Positions 44,376 through 55,196 of a stretch of 64,000 nt of DNA are shown here, one piece after another. The stretch spans positions 54,100,968 through 54,164,967 of the forward strand of contig NC_060257.1 in assembly GCF_921293095.1 (NCBI RefSeq), given 5' to 3'. A model generated the notes under the pieces. It was not told the origin of the DNA, searched no databases, and saw only the letters and a program-made list of their open reading frames with translations. Source of the DNA: Ischnura elegans (lineage: Eukaryota > Arthropoda > Insecta > Odonata > Coenagrionidae). Numbering within the stretch: position 1 is the stretch's first letter; every line of letters starts with the position of its first letter. The translations under genes and the position numbers were made by a program.

Positions 44376-45044
44376 TCACTGATTCAATGGACGACATCTC
44401 CTGCCATCGTTTTCACATATCATCTCGGGAGGAGGTCTGCCGATCGCAACTCCTAAAGAACAAAATTCGTTTTCTTTTTCAAACTTGATCACGGTAACTC
44501 TCTTACCTTTGGGTGCAGATTTAATCACTCTACCGTTATTTTTGAAGGAACACCAGCAGTGTTCACCCCTTAGGTACAGTTTGATGGTCAAACGGTAGGC
44601 TTCAATCAACTGGAAAACGGGCGGTTGGAATTCAGTGAAGCTGGGGATGCAAAAGAATCTAGAGTATGGTAATCGTGGTAGCGGAATCTCTCCTCGTTGC
44701 TCATTCACGAAATGGACTTCGCAGGCCACATCACTTCTCTCGGGGTGAGGATATTCGATGACAACATACTCAATGTACGGATAAGATATTTTCCATTTTC
44801 TCTCGTAATAGCTCCGGCCGTCGCAGAATATGTCATTTGGGTAAGCGCTATCCGTGCAGAATATGGCCGTCTTCTCCGCCGAATGTTCAACGGAGATTCT
44901 TCGCGGGTACGCCTTAGTGTTCGAAGGGACGTCTTTTTCTCTCAGTGGGCTTAGGTCCAGCCGAATGTAGCCGGGGTCAGCACCGTAAGATAATTCTCCG
45001 CTCACCAAGAGAGAGGCAATTATCAAGATGACGTGGCTGGTCAT
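44376..45044 (-). CDS. Secreted cysteine-containing protein, copy A (unrecognised family)
   Basis: 222 codons, single exon, start chosen at the ATG shared by all copies. Signal peptide MTSHVILIIASLLVSGELSY, then the family core: YIRLDLSPL, VPSNTKAYPRR, AIFCTDSAYPNDIFCD, VVIEYPHPERSDVAC, LPRLPYSRFFC, PVFQLIEAYRL, a KG(K/R)RVTVIKFE block, and C-terminal GRPPPEMICENDGRRCRPL. Nine cysteines, including a pair in the EHCWCSF region and EFCSLG that copies D-F lack. The frame is open upstream of the ATG but without a signal peptide. I do not recognise the family; a secreted effector, salivary or haemolymph protein is possible but unsupported. Neighbours on the same strand are paralogues. Confidence 0.75.
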   Translation of the reverse strand: MTSHVILIIASLLVSGELSYGADPGYIRLDLSPLREKDVPSNTKAYPRRISVEHSAEKTAIFCTDSAYPNDIFCDGRSYYERKWKISYPYIEYVVIEYPHPERSDVACEVHFVNEQRGEIPLPRLPYSRFFCIPSFTEFQPPVFQLIEAYRLTIKLYLRGEHCWCSFKNNGRVIKSAPKGKRVTVIKFEKENEFCSLGVAIGRPPPEMICENDGRRCRPLNQ

Positions 45045-46379
45045 CGTGTCGTGCAGCGTTCTAACTCTTCCAAATGTGATTCTTTCCTCGACTGGCTTTC
45101 GCTTTCCTCCGTGATTGGGTTTTATCGAGAGAACGACCTTGGAGCGCCTTCTCAAGGCACGAGATGCTGGGAGGAAAAGATTTAAGATGAAGTATGACTC
45201 ACCAAAATTTCTTTTGGTGATTAGGAGAATTTTTTTGGACAATTGCCTTATCCATTCAGCATGCCAGACTGCTATCACATATTTGTGTGATATTTGTTCA
45301 ATTTAGGTGCACATGAATTGGTGATCTCAATCTCATAGTGTTATATCATGTTTGCATGTAATATGGAAAATTTGAATTATGTATCTTTTGTCATGTTTAC
45401 TCCTGTTTGACAAAAGCATATCAGAGGTATAATGTTTATGCGATGTCAGATTCAATCGTTGAAAGGATGGTAGCAAGTACCCAAAACTATCCGGTGGGAA
45501 ACCCGAGGTGTATTAATGAAATCTCATAAGTAACTTCTAAGAAAATTTTAAAGCAGTTATGGTTTCAATTTTTAATTTAGATTATTCATATGATGTTAAT
45601 CATTTTACATTAAATGGTTTTTTATAATCTTTACCTGTCAATTTAATTTTTAATTCGAATTTTTTGGGATTTTAGGCCCTAAATTGGAAGTAAACTTTCG
45701 CGTATTATTAAATTTATTATTCAACTCTCATCATGATTTTAATTGTGGTACGGTTCATCTAGGATTATTATTTTGATTATCAATTTCCGTTGCTCCAATA
45801 GATGCGTTGCTGATTCGGGTTGTTTTTTATCGTACCCGTAGCCTATTTATGCAGAACATCGGGACCTTGGCTTGGAGAATGAAATCTTGCCGCATTGATA
45901 TTCCATTCCTAGTTATTGGTTAGCCCGGTGACACCGTCCGTTTTTTTTATTTGGATTGCGTTTGCATGGTCATCAGCAAGAATACCATGCGTTTAATCCT
46001 TCGAATAGGATATGTTAAGTCATATTCTACTCTTCAAAGTAGAATTTCTGCTATCCATGTTAATGCTACGCGATTTAATTTTTCTTTGTACTCTGCAGTT
46101 AATTAATTGAGACAGTGGATGGATATAAGAGGGGGACGAGGGAGAAATATCCACCCCAATATCTCAAAGAAAGAAATAAAAAATTTCAAGCTATTATGCT
46201 TTTTATATTGACAATTTATGACTGCATAATATATTTAAAGTTAAAGATTGTTTACTAATATCTTGGCGGTGAAACGAGTCAATCCGTGACGACGAGTCAA
46301 TCCGTCACTCGTCTCATCGCCAAATGACTTGCTTTAGTTTCAGTCACCCTAACCTTATTAATGAAGTAAGTTTCACGTG

Positions 46380-46866
46380 TGGTACCTGCAGATTTATTTC
46401 GTTCCATAATCATTTTTGAGGCATCAATCAACTGGAATATGTGTACTTGGGTGTCGTTGAAACTGGGTTCACAGTAGAAGCTGTCATATGTTTAAAGTAG
46501 CGGATACTCTTCTTTGTTCCTGAAATACCCTTTGCAGGCAATATTAGATCTTTGGTTATGGGCATAATAGATTGTAGCTTCGTGAATATAAGTCGCATAT
46601 GTGTTCCGCGAAGCGTCCTCGTAATAGTTTTGGAGGTCGCAGAATATGCCGTTGGAGTAAGGAGCTCTTGGTGCAGAATATGGGCGTTCTCTGCGACGCG
46701 CCGAGGGTGCGGCGGCTATTCCTCGCTGGGCCGCCGGCGTCTTTGAAGGTATGTCCTTTCCTCTTAGTGGACACAGGTCCAGCTGAATGTGGCTGGTGTT
46801 AGCGATGTAAGCAAATTCTGTGTTTATCGAGAGATAGGAAATAGTCAAGAGAAGGTAGCTAGTCAA
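46380..46866 (-). pseudogene. Secreted family, copy B (diverged, broken)
   Basis: Starts MTSYLLLTISYLSI and keeps IQLDLCPLRGKDIPS, GIFCDLQNYYED and EYPLL, then meets TAA at 46,492-46,494. Beyond the stop the same frame continues with YDSFYCEPSFNDTQ and FQLIDASKMI, so homology extends to about 46,380. The most divergent copy; an internal Arg/Pro-rich insertion replaces the usual AYPRRIPVEP segment. Probably an old pseudogene. Confidence 0.7.
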
Positions 46867-46869
46867 CGT

Positions 46870-49374
46870 GTCGCATATTGTTCACTCTTCCAAATGAGGT
46901 TATTTCCGCGACTGCATTTCGCTTTCCTCCCTGATTGGGTTCATTGTGTGAATAAAACGAGTGAACGTCCTTGAAACGCTTCCTCAAGGTGCGAGATGCT
47001 AGGTGGGAAAAATTTTAACGGAATCATCTTAACCTACTTGACCCTTTACACTAAAGTTTGCTTCGCAAAAACTTCTACTGGTGATGTGGGGAATTTTATT
47101 GGACAAAATGTCTAATCTATTCAATATGCCATGTACTACCCTTCCCGAGAAACGCCGGGTGGCCTGCTAGTATAACTTGTAAATGACCTTTACGATTTTC
47201 ACTCTCCCTTTATTTCATTTCCACGTATCATTTGTTACTTTTGACCAAATCGGTACATCATTTTTGCAATCGCGATTTTTTTTAGGCCTTCTGGTGGAAA
47301 TGGTTTCATGTTCCGCCTTCAGTAGAAGAGTTGTTGGCCTTCGCTTTCATATTACCGCACCGAAGAAATATTCCGTCCCGCCAGTGATCACACAAAAGAT
47401 TTTTGGCGAAGGATAAAAACCTTTTCCTTTCTGACGCACGGGCCAACTGTCTACGGCCGAATCGATTTAGTTGGCAATACGGATTCTCCAAAGGATTTTG
47501 ATTTTTCCAAGATGAAGAACGCGAATATTACGAGCACGAGTATTATACTGAAGATATCCTCAAATTGGCCTAATAATAATTTGCCGATAACCGCGCATTT
47601 AAGTGGGTTTACAGACGTCGCCACTCGCATCGCTGACGTACAAATAGATCCGAGTTTCACCGGGAAATAAGATTTGTTCCGGGGTGTCAATCGAAATTCA
47701 CATTCCTGATGATGTGTTCTGTCAAATTCATAGCTCTTCAATCCTATTCCTCGCAATTGCTAACATTTTATAGCAAGAAGTCGAGAAAAAGTGGATCGCA
47801 GTAAACTCATCACCGCGCCGCGGACATTTTTGAAAGCGGATTAAAATGCGATCGAAAAAGAAGGGAAATCTACCCTCTGTTGGATGGAAATGGGCATCCT
47901 TTATAGTTATCCCTAAAAAAAAGACCTAGAAATAGCGTATTGAATGCGTTGCCATCTATTTCCGATCCGTCATGAAAATTTCAAGTTGAAAGCTCACCTG
48001 AAAGTGGGTTAATTTGAATTGCAAGATTTTGGTCGGAAGTAAAAACAGACAGGCTAAACGTTTACTTCATAAAAGTACGTATGATACTCCTCCTCGCATT
48101 AAAAACATTATCCTAGAACATTTAGGTTAAAAGTGGAAAGCATTTCACTGATAACTAGGACGCAGACGTTTTTGAAATTCGATGAAAATGCGACCGATTA
48201 GACAATAGAAATCAGCCTTCTTAAGGATGGCATTTCGCCTCCTCCGTGTATTCCCCTTGAGTACGAGATGCATTCTAGTTCCAAAGCCCGTGTGACACTT
48301 CCCGATTTATAGGCCAATGCTTTGGATATTGGATTGTGGTCCAAGTGATATGCACTTATATCTTATCCAATATCCTTTTCACAATATTGGACGCAATTTC
48401 TCACCCAATAATGAATTTTGAACAGATTCTATTTTCTCGCGGCCAATCTCCTATCAGAAGTCAGTATCGTTGGCTCCTGGAGGCCACAAAACAAGAAGCT
48501 CCCTGCAAAACAACCGGTTTGGCCGACAGATATTGGATAAGCTCCGAGAATTATCTTCAAATTTCTAAAATGGGGTCGAAAGAAGTTGTTTCACTATTGT
48601 TTGAAGTGTACAATTCACACGAATGCTTATGCAAAGTAAAATCATCGAAATATAATGGCGTTTTCTAGCGGGACATTAGTACACTATTATAGCAAAAATT
48701 GGTGTAAGTAATTATACGTGTAATAGGGCACGTATCACCCAATATTTTTAAAAAAATATCGCGCCGATATATTGGTCAATAAATTAGAAAGTGTCATACG
48801 GGCTTAAGGTCTTCGATTTATTTTCTCCAGACTGTAAATCAGTCGGAAAATATGTATTGATAACCAATTAAGCGACCCCTCACTGTCAATACGTCACAGA
48901 GATGGCTGAACTGCAGGCATGATAGAACTCCATCGACAGAGTTTACATTTGGAACTGTTTCGTATACTTGAAAGGATGACGTTTTCCTTACACGAGCAGC
49001 GTGAAATATTTTTTTTCTGTATTTGCGTGATGTGATATTAATTGAAATTCTTCGACATTTGAAAGAGACATGTTATGATGAAATTATGGATGTGTGGAAA
49101 GTTAATTCTTGGGTGTGTGTAATGAAGGCAGAATATCAAGTGCCAACAAAAAAAAACAATGTAGGCAACTTTCCATTGGCCGAGACAGACCGCTAAAAAG
49201 TCTTGCCATGGAATCGCGCAGAAAGAAGCGAGCATGGATTCATGTCGTCGACATCGAGAACTATGTGTACGTCTGTAGGGAAATTATGTGGAGAGTTATC
49301 ACCAGTTTCATAGTTTTCGGGTAGGTAGCCAGTTAGATGAAAATTCGGAGGCTCTGAAACAGAAATGCACCTCG
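46870..49374. other. Long stretch without a recognised gene
   Basis: Only short open frames without family features. A ~50-bp stretch near 48,370 (ACAATATTGGACGCAATTTC) resembles 57,970-58,010. Confidence 0.5.
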
Positions 49375-49436
49375 TATAAAAGAGGATCCTCAAGTCCACT
49401 AGCTGTGAGACAACTTCAAATTAACCTTTAATTGAG
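49375..49436 (+). promoter_or_regulatory. TATA promoter with short first exon and GTAAGT donor
   Basis: TATAAAAG at 49,375-49,382, likely start near 49,400-49,406, and a consensus AATTGAG|GTAAGT donor at 49,437. The layout resembles the promoter at 10,570. Downstream on this strand lies only a decayed transposase, so its gene is unknown or lost. Confidence 0.5.
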
Positions 49437-49554
49437 GTAAGTAGTAATTGCCCAGATGGTTGAGAGCTTATTGTCAGATGCCTTAGGATATGAGGGTTTA
49501 CAATCTCGGTAGTTGTTCAGATATAGAAGGTGATTTTGATGGAGCCATGCAGAG

Positions 49555-50660
49555 TAAAAATCAAGTGCACAATGTCAAAAAAAAAAAAGGAATGGGATAC
49601 AAAAGTAACGAAGTTATCTAGGAAATGCATCGACTAAGAAGAGATATAGAAAGTGATGACTTGCTTTGAAAATAAAAGAGCGTCAAAGTGATATTGCGCG
49701 TAAGTTAAAGCTCATGACGTCGACAGTCCGCACTATTATTCTGAATTAAAACGAGGTTAAAAAGCCGGTGACATCAGCCGCAGTAACTTCTGTCAAGCTG
49801 TCAAGACGCACGCGAAGTTCATCGCTGGATTATTCATTATCCAGCGATAATGAGTAATCCAGGTAATTAATAGTCATGAAGACTATTAATAGTCCAGGTA
49901 ATTAATAGTCATGAAGACTATTAATTACCTGGATTTATTATAAACTGTGGAATGATGTTGCTTTATCACAGGCAGGTATTTGTGCAAACGCTGTGGCTTT
50001 ATTTGAATCTATAAAAGAAGATGAGGGTGGTGATTACTCCGAGACGTTTAGTGGATGCTCCTGTTGGTTCCAAAATGTTAAACTTCGAGACTGTGTTTTA
50101 GTGCTACGATATCAGGTGAATCGGTCAGTGCTGATAGTTTAGTCGACGCCGCAACATTTTCTAATGAACTCCGATCTGTGTTTGAGAGTGGCTCCTTTCC
50201 CCTCAACTAGTTTTTAATGTTGACGACGCGGAATTGTTTTGGAAGAGAATGCAATCTCGTTCATTCATTTCTAGGAATAAAAACCTGAGGTAGGTATCAA
50301 GGCATTTAAAGACCGTTTCACGTTGCTGCTTATGATCCTAATGCCTCGGGTGTCTTCAAGTTAAAGCCAGTTATAATTTATCGTTCAAAACTCCTCCAAC
50401 AATGAAATGGTATTCAAAGAAGCATTTATCTGTCATTTGGATGAGCAAAAAAGGGCGTGGGTGCGAAAAGAATTGTATTTAGAATGGTTTAAAAATTCTT
50501 CATCTGCCAGCAAAGCATTACGAACCATCGGGATAGAATTCCTGGATGTTAGTCCACCCGTTCGAAAGGTGTGGATTTCGAAAGCATGTACAAATTTTAA
50601 CGAGAAAAAAGCCTCTTTAATGCCTGCCTACTACCTTAATAGATATTTTAAAGTGTAAAT
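49555..50660 (+). pseudogene. Tigger/pogo-like transposase relic, unit 2
   Basis: Broken plus-strand blocks in the order of a CENP-B/Tigger-type transposase: an N-terminal helix-turn-helix (KLMTSTVRTIILN), a second DNA-binding part (SGCSCWFQNVKLR), then FNVDDAELFWKRMQSRSFIS, which aligns with the FNVDETGLFWKRMP motif holding the first catalytic Asp, and HLDEQKRAWVRKELYLEWF. Multiple stops and frameshifts; no terminal repeats identified. Confidence 0.75.
49830..49935. repeat. Nested short palindromes unique to unit 2
   Basis: Tandem and inverted copies of AGGTAATTAATAGTC and TGAAGACTATTAAT, plus a CGCTGGAT/ATCCAGCG stem. Unit 3 has a single simple version at about 58,775-58,800. Confidence 0.75.
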
Positions 50661-50861
50661 GTGTGAATAAATAAGGTCTTCTAAGGCTATAATCGGAATA
50701 TATTTGGTTTATAGGAATTCGATATTTAATACTTATGCTACCGGGAACGCATTTCTATCTTCCCAATGTAAAAATGATACCATATAACGCAATTTCCCCA
50801 ATGAACGCATATCTTGCGCAAAGCGAGGCATGGGTGTAGTGATGTTTTCGGAGTGATAAAT

Positions 50862-51125
50862 ATGAAAAAAATAATAATTACATTGAGAAATTGGCTGTAC
50901 TTTTTCCACAATTTACTTGTCATGTATGCTTCCGCACAATTAAAGTATAATTTGACAATGACGGGGAAGAATTTAGAAATCACCTGGAGAAAGTCGACGG
51001 AAACATGTGATCATCATTTATGTAAGTTGTGTAAGAATAGCTCTGGCAATCTCGACGATTTCATTTGTTGGTACAAGTTATTTCGCGACATTTTTTTCAC
51101 GACCACATCACTTAGTTACACTTAA
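50862..51125 (+). CDS. Small conserved ORF, unit 2 (function unknown)
   Basis: 87 codons from MKKIIITLRNWLYFF; a hydrophobic N-terminal stretch (LYFFHNLLVMYASAQ) could be a signal or anchor, followed by CDHHLCKLCKNSSGNLDDF. The frame is kept in unit 3 (59,745) with mostly amino-acid-preserving or single substitutions. No homologue recognised; it may be part of a decayed element rather than a gene. Confidence 0.3.
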   Translation: MKKIIITLRNWLYFFHNLLVMYASAQLKYNLTMTGKNLEITWRKSTETCDHHLCKLCKNSSGNLDDFICWYKLFRDIFFTTTSLSYT

Positions 51126-51714
51126 GTGAGCTTCGAAACGTATACTTTCTTTCGGGTTTCATGCTTACCAATGTTCGAACGAATATACTTTCGGGTTTCA
51201 TTCTTACGAAGGGTCACAATATTTACATTAAAAGATAGTCGTCACATCACTAAGTTGAATATTCGTAAGTCTCAAAACGTAAACTTTCTTTCATTTTTAA
51301 TGCTCATCTATTTTATAGGTTACTTTAAGTAAGTGATCGTAATCAATTTGAGAAAAAGTGTTTTTCCTTCTCGGAGAGAATGAAAGTAAGTCGAAATCAT
51401 ATTTGAAGTACAATTTGGGCCTACTTAAGCTTAATGGAAATTTGAAAAATAAAATACAAGACTGCATATACCGGTGTATTTAATTAAGAAAAACATTTAA
51501 AAAAGACATTTGAAAACATTTTAGACATTTAAAAAAATGAAGTATATACGTCAAAAACTGACGAAAAAGTTGCTAACACAAGACAAAACTATCCATGATG
51601 GTATAAGTAGTTACAATTTCAATTTATTGAAGCATTTCATTAGAAGGACAAGGCATGGTTGCATACATATCATATAACATATAATTGACAAATAAACGTA
51701 AAACTTGGCAAAAA

Positions 51715-52040
51715 AGCACACCTCTGCAGGAACCGCGGGCTTTGTAGTATAAAAGTTAGCGGCTAATCAAAGCATTGAAAGCATAAATGGGTGGCATTAG
51801 TGATAAAAGCAATAGATAGCAATGCATTTTAGTATATGCCAGAGCTCGCAGCAGGGATATTTTTTGAAAATATATACTCGGAAATTAATTATCATTCATG
51901 GCCAATAATGCATTGGGGGAATGAAAACCTCTCTATTTCGAAGGCAGCAGGAATTAAAATCAGGCTTTCAAGTCTTAGCAATCACACTCACAAACGTGCA
52001 TTCAAAGAAACATGGATAAAAATGCAGGGAGAATAATCTA
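51715..52040. repeat. Conserved non-coding block, unit 2
   Basis: Second copy of 40,640-40,985, with a TATAAAAG at about 51,748. A 66-codon frame (MPELAAGIFFENI...) is open here and in unit 3 but broken in unit 1. Confidence 0.65.
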
Positions 52041-53239
52041 AACAAGGTAACTCATGAGAATATTTCGTTCTTCCATCGCTTTTAATATTTTGCCTGCTAA
52101 TTATCTTATCCTGCTTATATTCTCATCGTATATTGGCGGCAACTTATTTTTGTAGACGTGAGTAAAACAAAAAAAAAACACTTGCTGTGTAATTGGAGGC
52201 CAAGCAGTAATGCCTCAGAAGCGATTAAAGGTTATGTGATAAAGTGATAGTGTTGTTGCGAAAGGGGATCTCTATGTCAAGCCTGGGAAAGACGCTTAAC
52301 TGTGGGAAACAGACCGGTGTTTCTTGGGTTTAGTTATGAATTTAAAGGGTTGTGAAACCTTTTTTTGAAGTTTAGAATGAAAAAATGCATGGAGTCGATA
52401 TACTTCATAGAAGTAATCGGCATAAAAAGATGGAACATTCTAAGTCAAATGAAATGGCAAATTGTGAAATTTGAGATGGTATATTTCGTCAGAAACCGTT
52501 GATTCGATGCTTAAGATGATACCTCACTTATGTCTCTGGTTGTGTAGTTTTAAGTTGTGAGGCGAAGGCACTGAAAAAAACAATGCAAATAATTGAATTT
52601 TTTCAAATTTTTTTTAAATATGTACAAATTATAAAAATATCTAAATAGAAAAATTCAAGGTATAACAAATGGGTAGCATAATGAAAGACACACTGAGTTT
52701 TCACCTTCGGAAATGAAATAGCATACATGTTGAAACCTGTATCGGCCAATTAAACTTTTGCGGAACATAAAACTCAGTGTATCATTTTATGTGTATTCTG
52801 TCAATAAATTCCACCGAACATCGACGTCCAGCTATAAGTTGTAAACGAAGTAGATTCCTGTCTTTCTTTTTGCAACCAAATTAGTGTGGCCGCCTTCACA
52901 AATTAATTAGAATGAGGTTCCTGGTTAGATAAGACGATTTTAAGTGAACGCAGAGGGATCTGTTTAGCGCGGCGGATGTAACTATTGTTTTGAGACCCAT
53001 GCACCAGAGCAAAAACGACACTGCTCCTATTTTTCAATATTTTTCACGTAAACACCACCAAATTTCTCACACGATAAAGTCGCTGTAAGTCACAATTCGA
53101 ATGGTCCGGTTATTCGCGAGCCAGTAATGTTTTGGTATTTTCGTGACGTCACCAGATTCATCAGCAATGAAACCCCTTCGCAGATGAGACCACCTTCTCG
53201 CTCACCTTGCTTAGAGATCTCGATATGGTGTAAAATGAA

Positions 53240-53908
53240 TCACTGATTCACTGGACGGCATCTCCTGCCATCGTATTCGCATTCCTTCTCGGGAGGAGGT
53301 CTGCCGATTGCAACTGACGCCTCACAGTGAAACTCTTCTACTTCAAACTTGATCACTGTAATTCTCCTACTTTCGAGCACAGATTTGTTCACCCTACCGC
53401 TACTTTTGAAGTGAATTAGACAGAAATAAATATCTCCGGTTAGACTAATGGACAAACGGTTGGCTTCAGTCAACTGGAAAACGGGCACTTCGGTGTCATT
53501 GAAGCTGGGGCTGCAAGAGAATCTAGAGTATGGTAATCGTGGTAGCGGATAGTTTTCTGCTTGCTCTTTCTTGAAAATTACATTGCAGGCTACATCACTT
53601 CTCTCGGGGTGAGGATATTCGATGACAACTTTTGTAATGTACGATGAACTATTATCCCACATTGTATCGTAAAAGGTCCGGACGTCGCAGAATATGTCAT
53701 TGGGGTAAGTGCTATCCGTGCAGAATATGGCCGCCCTCTCCACCGAAGGTTCAACGGGGATTCTTTGCGGGTACGCCTTAGTGTTAGAAGGCACGTCTCT
53801 TCCTCTCAGTGGACTCAGGTCCAGCCGAATGTAGTCGGGGTCAGTACCGTAAGATAATTCTCCGCTCACCAAGAGAGAAGCAATTATCAAGAGAACGTGG
53901 TTGGTCAT
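53240..53908 (-). CDS. Secreted cysteine-containing protein, copy C (unrecognised family)
   Basis: 222 codons, intact. Signal peptide MTNHVLLIIASLLVSGELSY, then DPDYIRLDLSPLRGRDVPSN, AIFCTDSTYPNDIFCD, PERSDVAC, LPRLPYSRFSCSPSFND, PVFQLTEANRL, YFCLIHFKSSGRV, VIKFEVEEFHCEASVAIG and GRPPPEKECEYDGRRCRPV. Eight cysteines, an even number compatible with four disulfides. It closely resembles copy A in the cysteine-pair subgroup. No transmembrane segment after the signal peptide. Function unknown. Confidence 0.78.
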   Translation of the reverse strand: MTNHVLLIIASLLVSGELSYGTDPDYIRLDLSPLRGRDVPSNTKAYPQRIPVEPSVERAAIFCTDSTYPNDIFCDVRTFYDTMWDNSSSYITKVVIEYPHPERSDVACNVIFKKEQAENYPLPRLPYSRFSCSPSFNDTEVPVFQLTEANRLSISLTGDIYFCLIHFKSSGRVNKSVLESRRITVIKFEVEEFHCEASVAIGRPPPEKECEYDGRRCRPVNQ

Positions 53909-53959
53909 CGTGTCGCGGAGCGTTCAAACTCTTCCAAACGAGATGCTATCCCCGACTGC

Positions 53960-54010
53960 GTCTCGCTTTCCCCAGTGGCTGGGTTTTATTGAGTGAACGA
54001 TCTTGTCTCG
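53960..54010 (-). promoter_or_regulatory. Conserved AATAAAACCCAGC-type upstream element of the secreted family
   Basis: On the minus strand a CACTxAATAAAACCCAGC motif lies some 60-90 bases before the ATG of copies C and E, with variants ahead of A (GATAAAACCC) and D (AAATAATACC). Position and A/T core fit a TATA-like element; this is inference. Confidence 0.35.
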
Positions 54011-54424
54011 CTTTCTTAAGGTGCGGGATGCTGGGTGGAAAAAATTTCTGTGAAGTATGCCTCGCCAAGGTTCTGCTGGTGATATGGTGAATTTTTATTT
54101 GATTATTGACTAATGTCCTCAATTTCCCAAACGGCTAACTTTCACATGCTGAAGTAACACTAGTTGCATTATGGGAATACATACTATAAAAAAATACATT
54201 CTGGGAATCAGTTACCATTCAAACTTATGTATTTTTCTTTACTGTATCCTATCATCTTCTTTAATGGCCATTAGCATATTAAAATTTTTTTAGTATGAAT
54301 ACTAATTTTTTTGGATCCGGGAATCCTGCGGATTCGAATATATGAAACACTACTCCCTTCCTTCGTTTTATGGAAGCTACTAGTGCAATAGCTACCCAAC
54401 TCTATTTCCCAGTATTTTTCTCGT

Positions 54425-54715
54425 GAACACCTATCAAATGTCTTACACGACGCAGCCACTGAAAGTCACAGTCCGGCAATATTGATTATTAGCGGCCTGA
54501 ACAAATATAGTTAAGTTTTGGGAATATCGTCACGTCACCAGACCCGAGGGCAATGAAAACCTGTCCCAGGTGAGACCACCGTCTCACTCACCTTTCGCTA
54601 ATGGATGTTGAGAGGGTGTAAAACGAATTACTAATTCACTGGACGGTATCTCCTGCCGTCGTTAACAAATTCCATCTCGGAAGGCCTTCAGCTGAAAACA
54701 ATTCCTAAAACAAAC
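54425..54715 (-). pseudogene. Secreted family, 3' relic G
   Basis: Only the C-terminal end (NDGRRYRPVN) and the conserved downstream flank (CACCAGACCC, GAGACCACC) remain; the rest of the gene is absent. A truncated duplicate between copies C and D. Confidence 0.65.
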
Positions 54716-55100
54716 ACCTATCCATCTTCCTTTATGGAAGTTGCGAAAGAATAGCGCTGGCAATCTCGACGATTTCATTTGTTGGTACATGTTTTTTCAC
54801 CGTATTCTTTTCACGACCACATCACTTATTTACTCGGAAGTGTTCCTCGAAACGTAAGCTTTCTTTCGGGTATCATGCTTACGGATGTTAAAAGTTACCC
54901 TGAGTAAGAGGTATTAATCAATTCGGCAAAAAGTTGTTTTACTTCATTGTGGGAATGAAATTAGGTCGAAATTATATTTTAATTGAGGCATACCCTAGCG
55001 TGATAAAAAAAAACAAAAAATAAAACATAAGACTCAATTTCCTGATATATTTACTAAAAAACAGACCCTGTGTTTTAAAATAAAGTATATTCATTCAAAA

Positions 55101-55196
55101 AGAGTGTCATACGGCTGTATGCCGCGTGTCGTAATGGAGAATGTCCCGACGTTTCGTGACCGATTGCTGGTCACTTCTTCAAGGGAATGATGTTCC
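55101..55196 (-). mobile_element. Minimal PLE-terminus insertion (~95 bp)
   Basis: Absent from the matching places in units 1-3 (about 40,490, 51,555, 60,400). The minus strand carries TTGAAGA, stem GTGACC/GGTCAC, then CGAAACGTCGGGAC, the typical PLE-end hammerhead wording. It is either a very short 5'-truncated PLE or a ribozyme-bearing small retroelement. Confidence 0.6.
55148..55182 (-). ncRNA. Hammerhead-ribozyme-like core in the 55,101 insertion
   Basis: UUGAAGA (C3 replaced by U), a 6-bp perfect stem II, GAAAC directly followed by GUC, i.e. an almost loopless helix III as known for PLE hammerheads. The C3 change would be expected to reduce cleavage. Confidence 0.5.

Larger units (their letters stand above)
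40140..46110. repeat. Segmental duplication unit 1 (carries gene A)
   Basis: From about 40,140 this matches 51,190 and 60,040 onward (CACAATATTTACATGAAAAG, then AGCACACCTCTGCAG, then gene 3' flank), interrupted by a 2.2 kb insertion at 41,260. Sequence upstream of gene A (45,045-46,110) matches that upstream of gene D (56,929-58,430). Confidence 0.8.
49555..54110. repeat. Segmental duplication unit 2 (carries gene C)
   Basis: Tigger-like relic, small ORF, conserved block and gene C in the same order as unit 3, offset about 8.9-9.2 kb. Confidence 0.85.

Noticed and set aside
48336..48668. 110-codon open frame as a gene
   Set aside because: No domain, no paralogous conservation and no splice or promoter context; left unannotated.
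51836..52036. MPELAAGIFF... frame in units 2 and 3 as a protein gene
   Set aside because: Frame is shifted in unit 1 and diverges at the C-terminus between units 2 and 3; more likely a conserved non-coding block.
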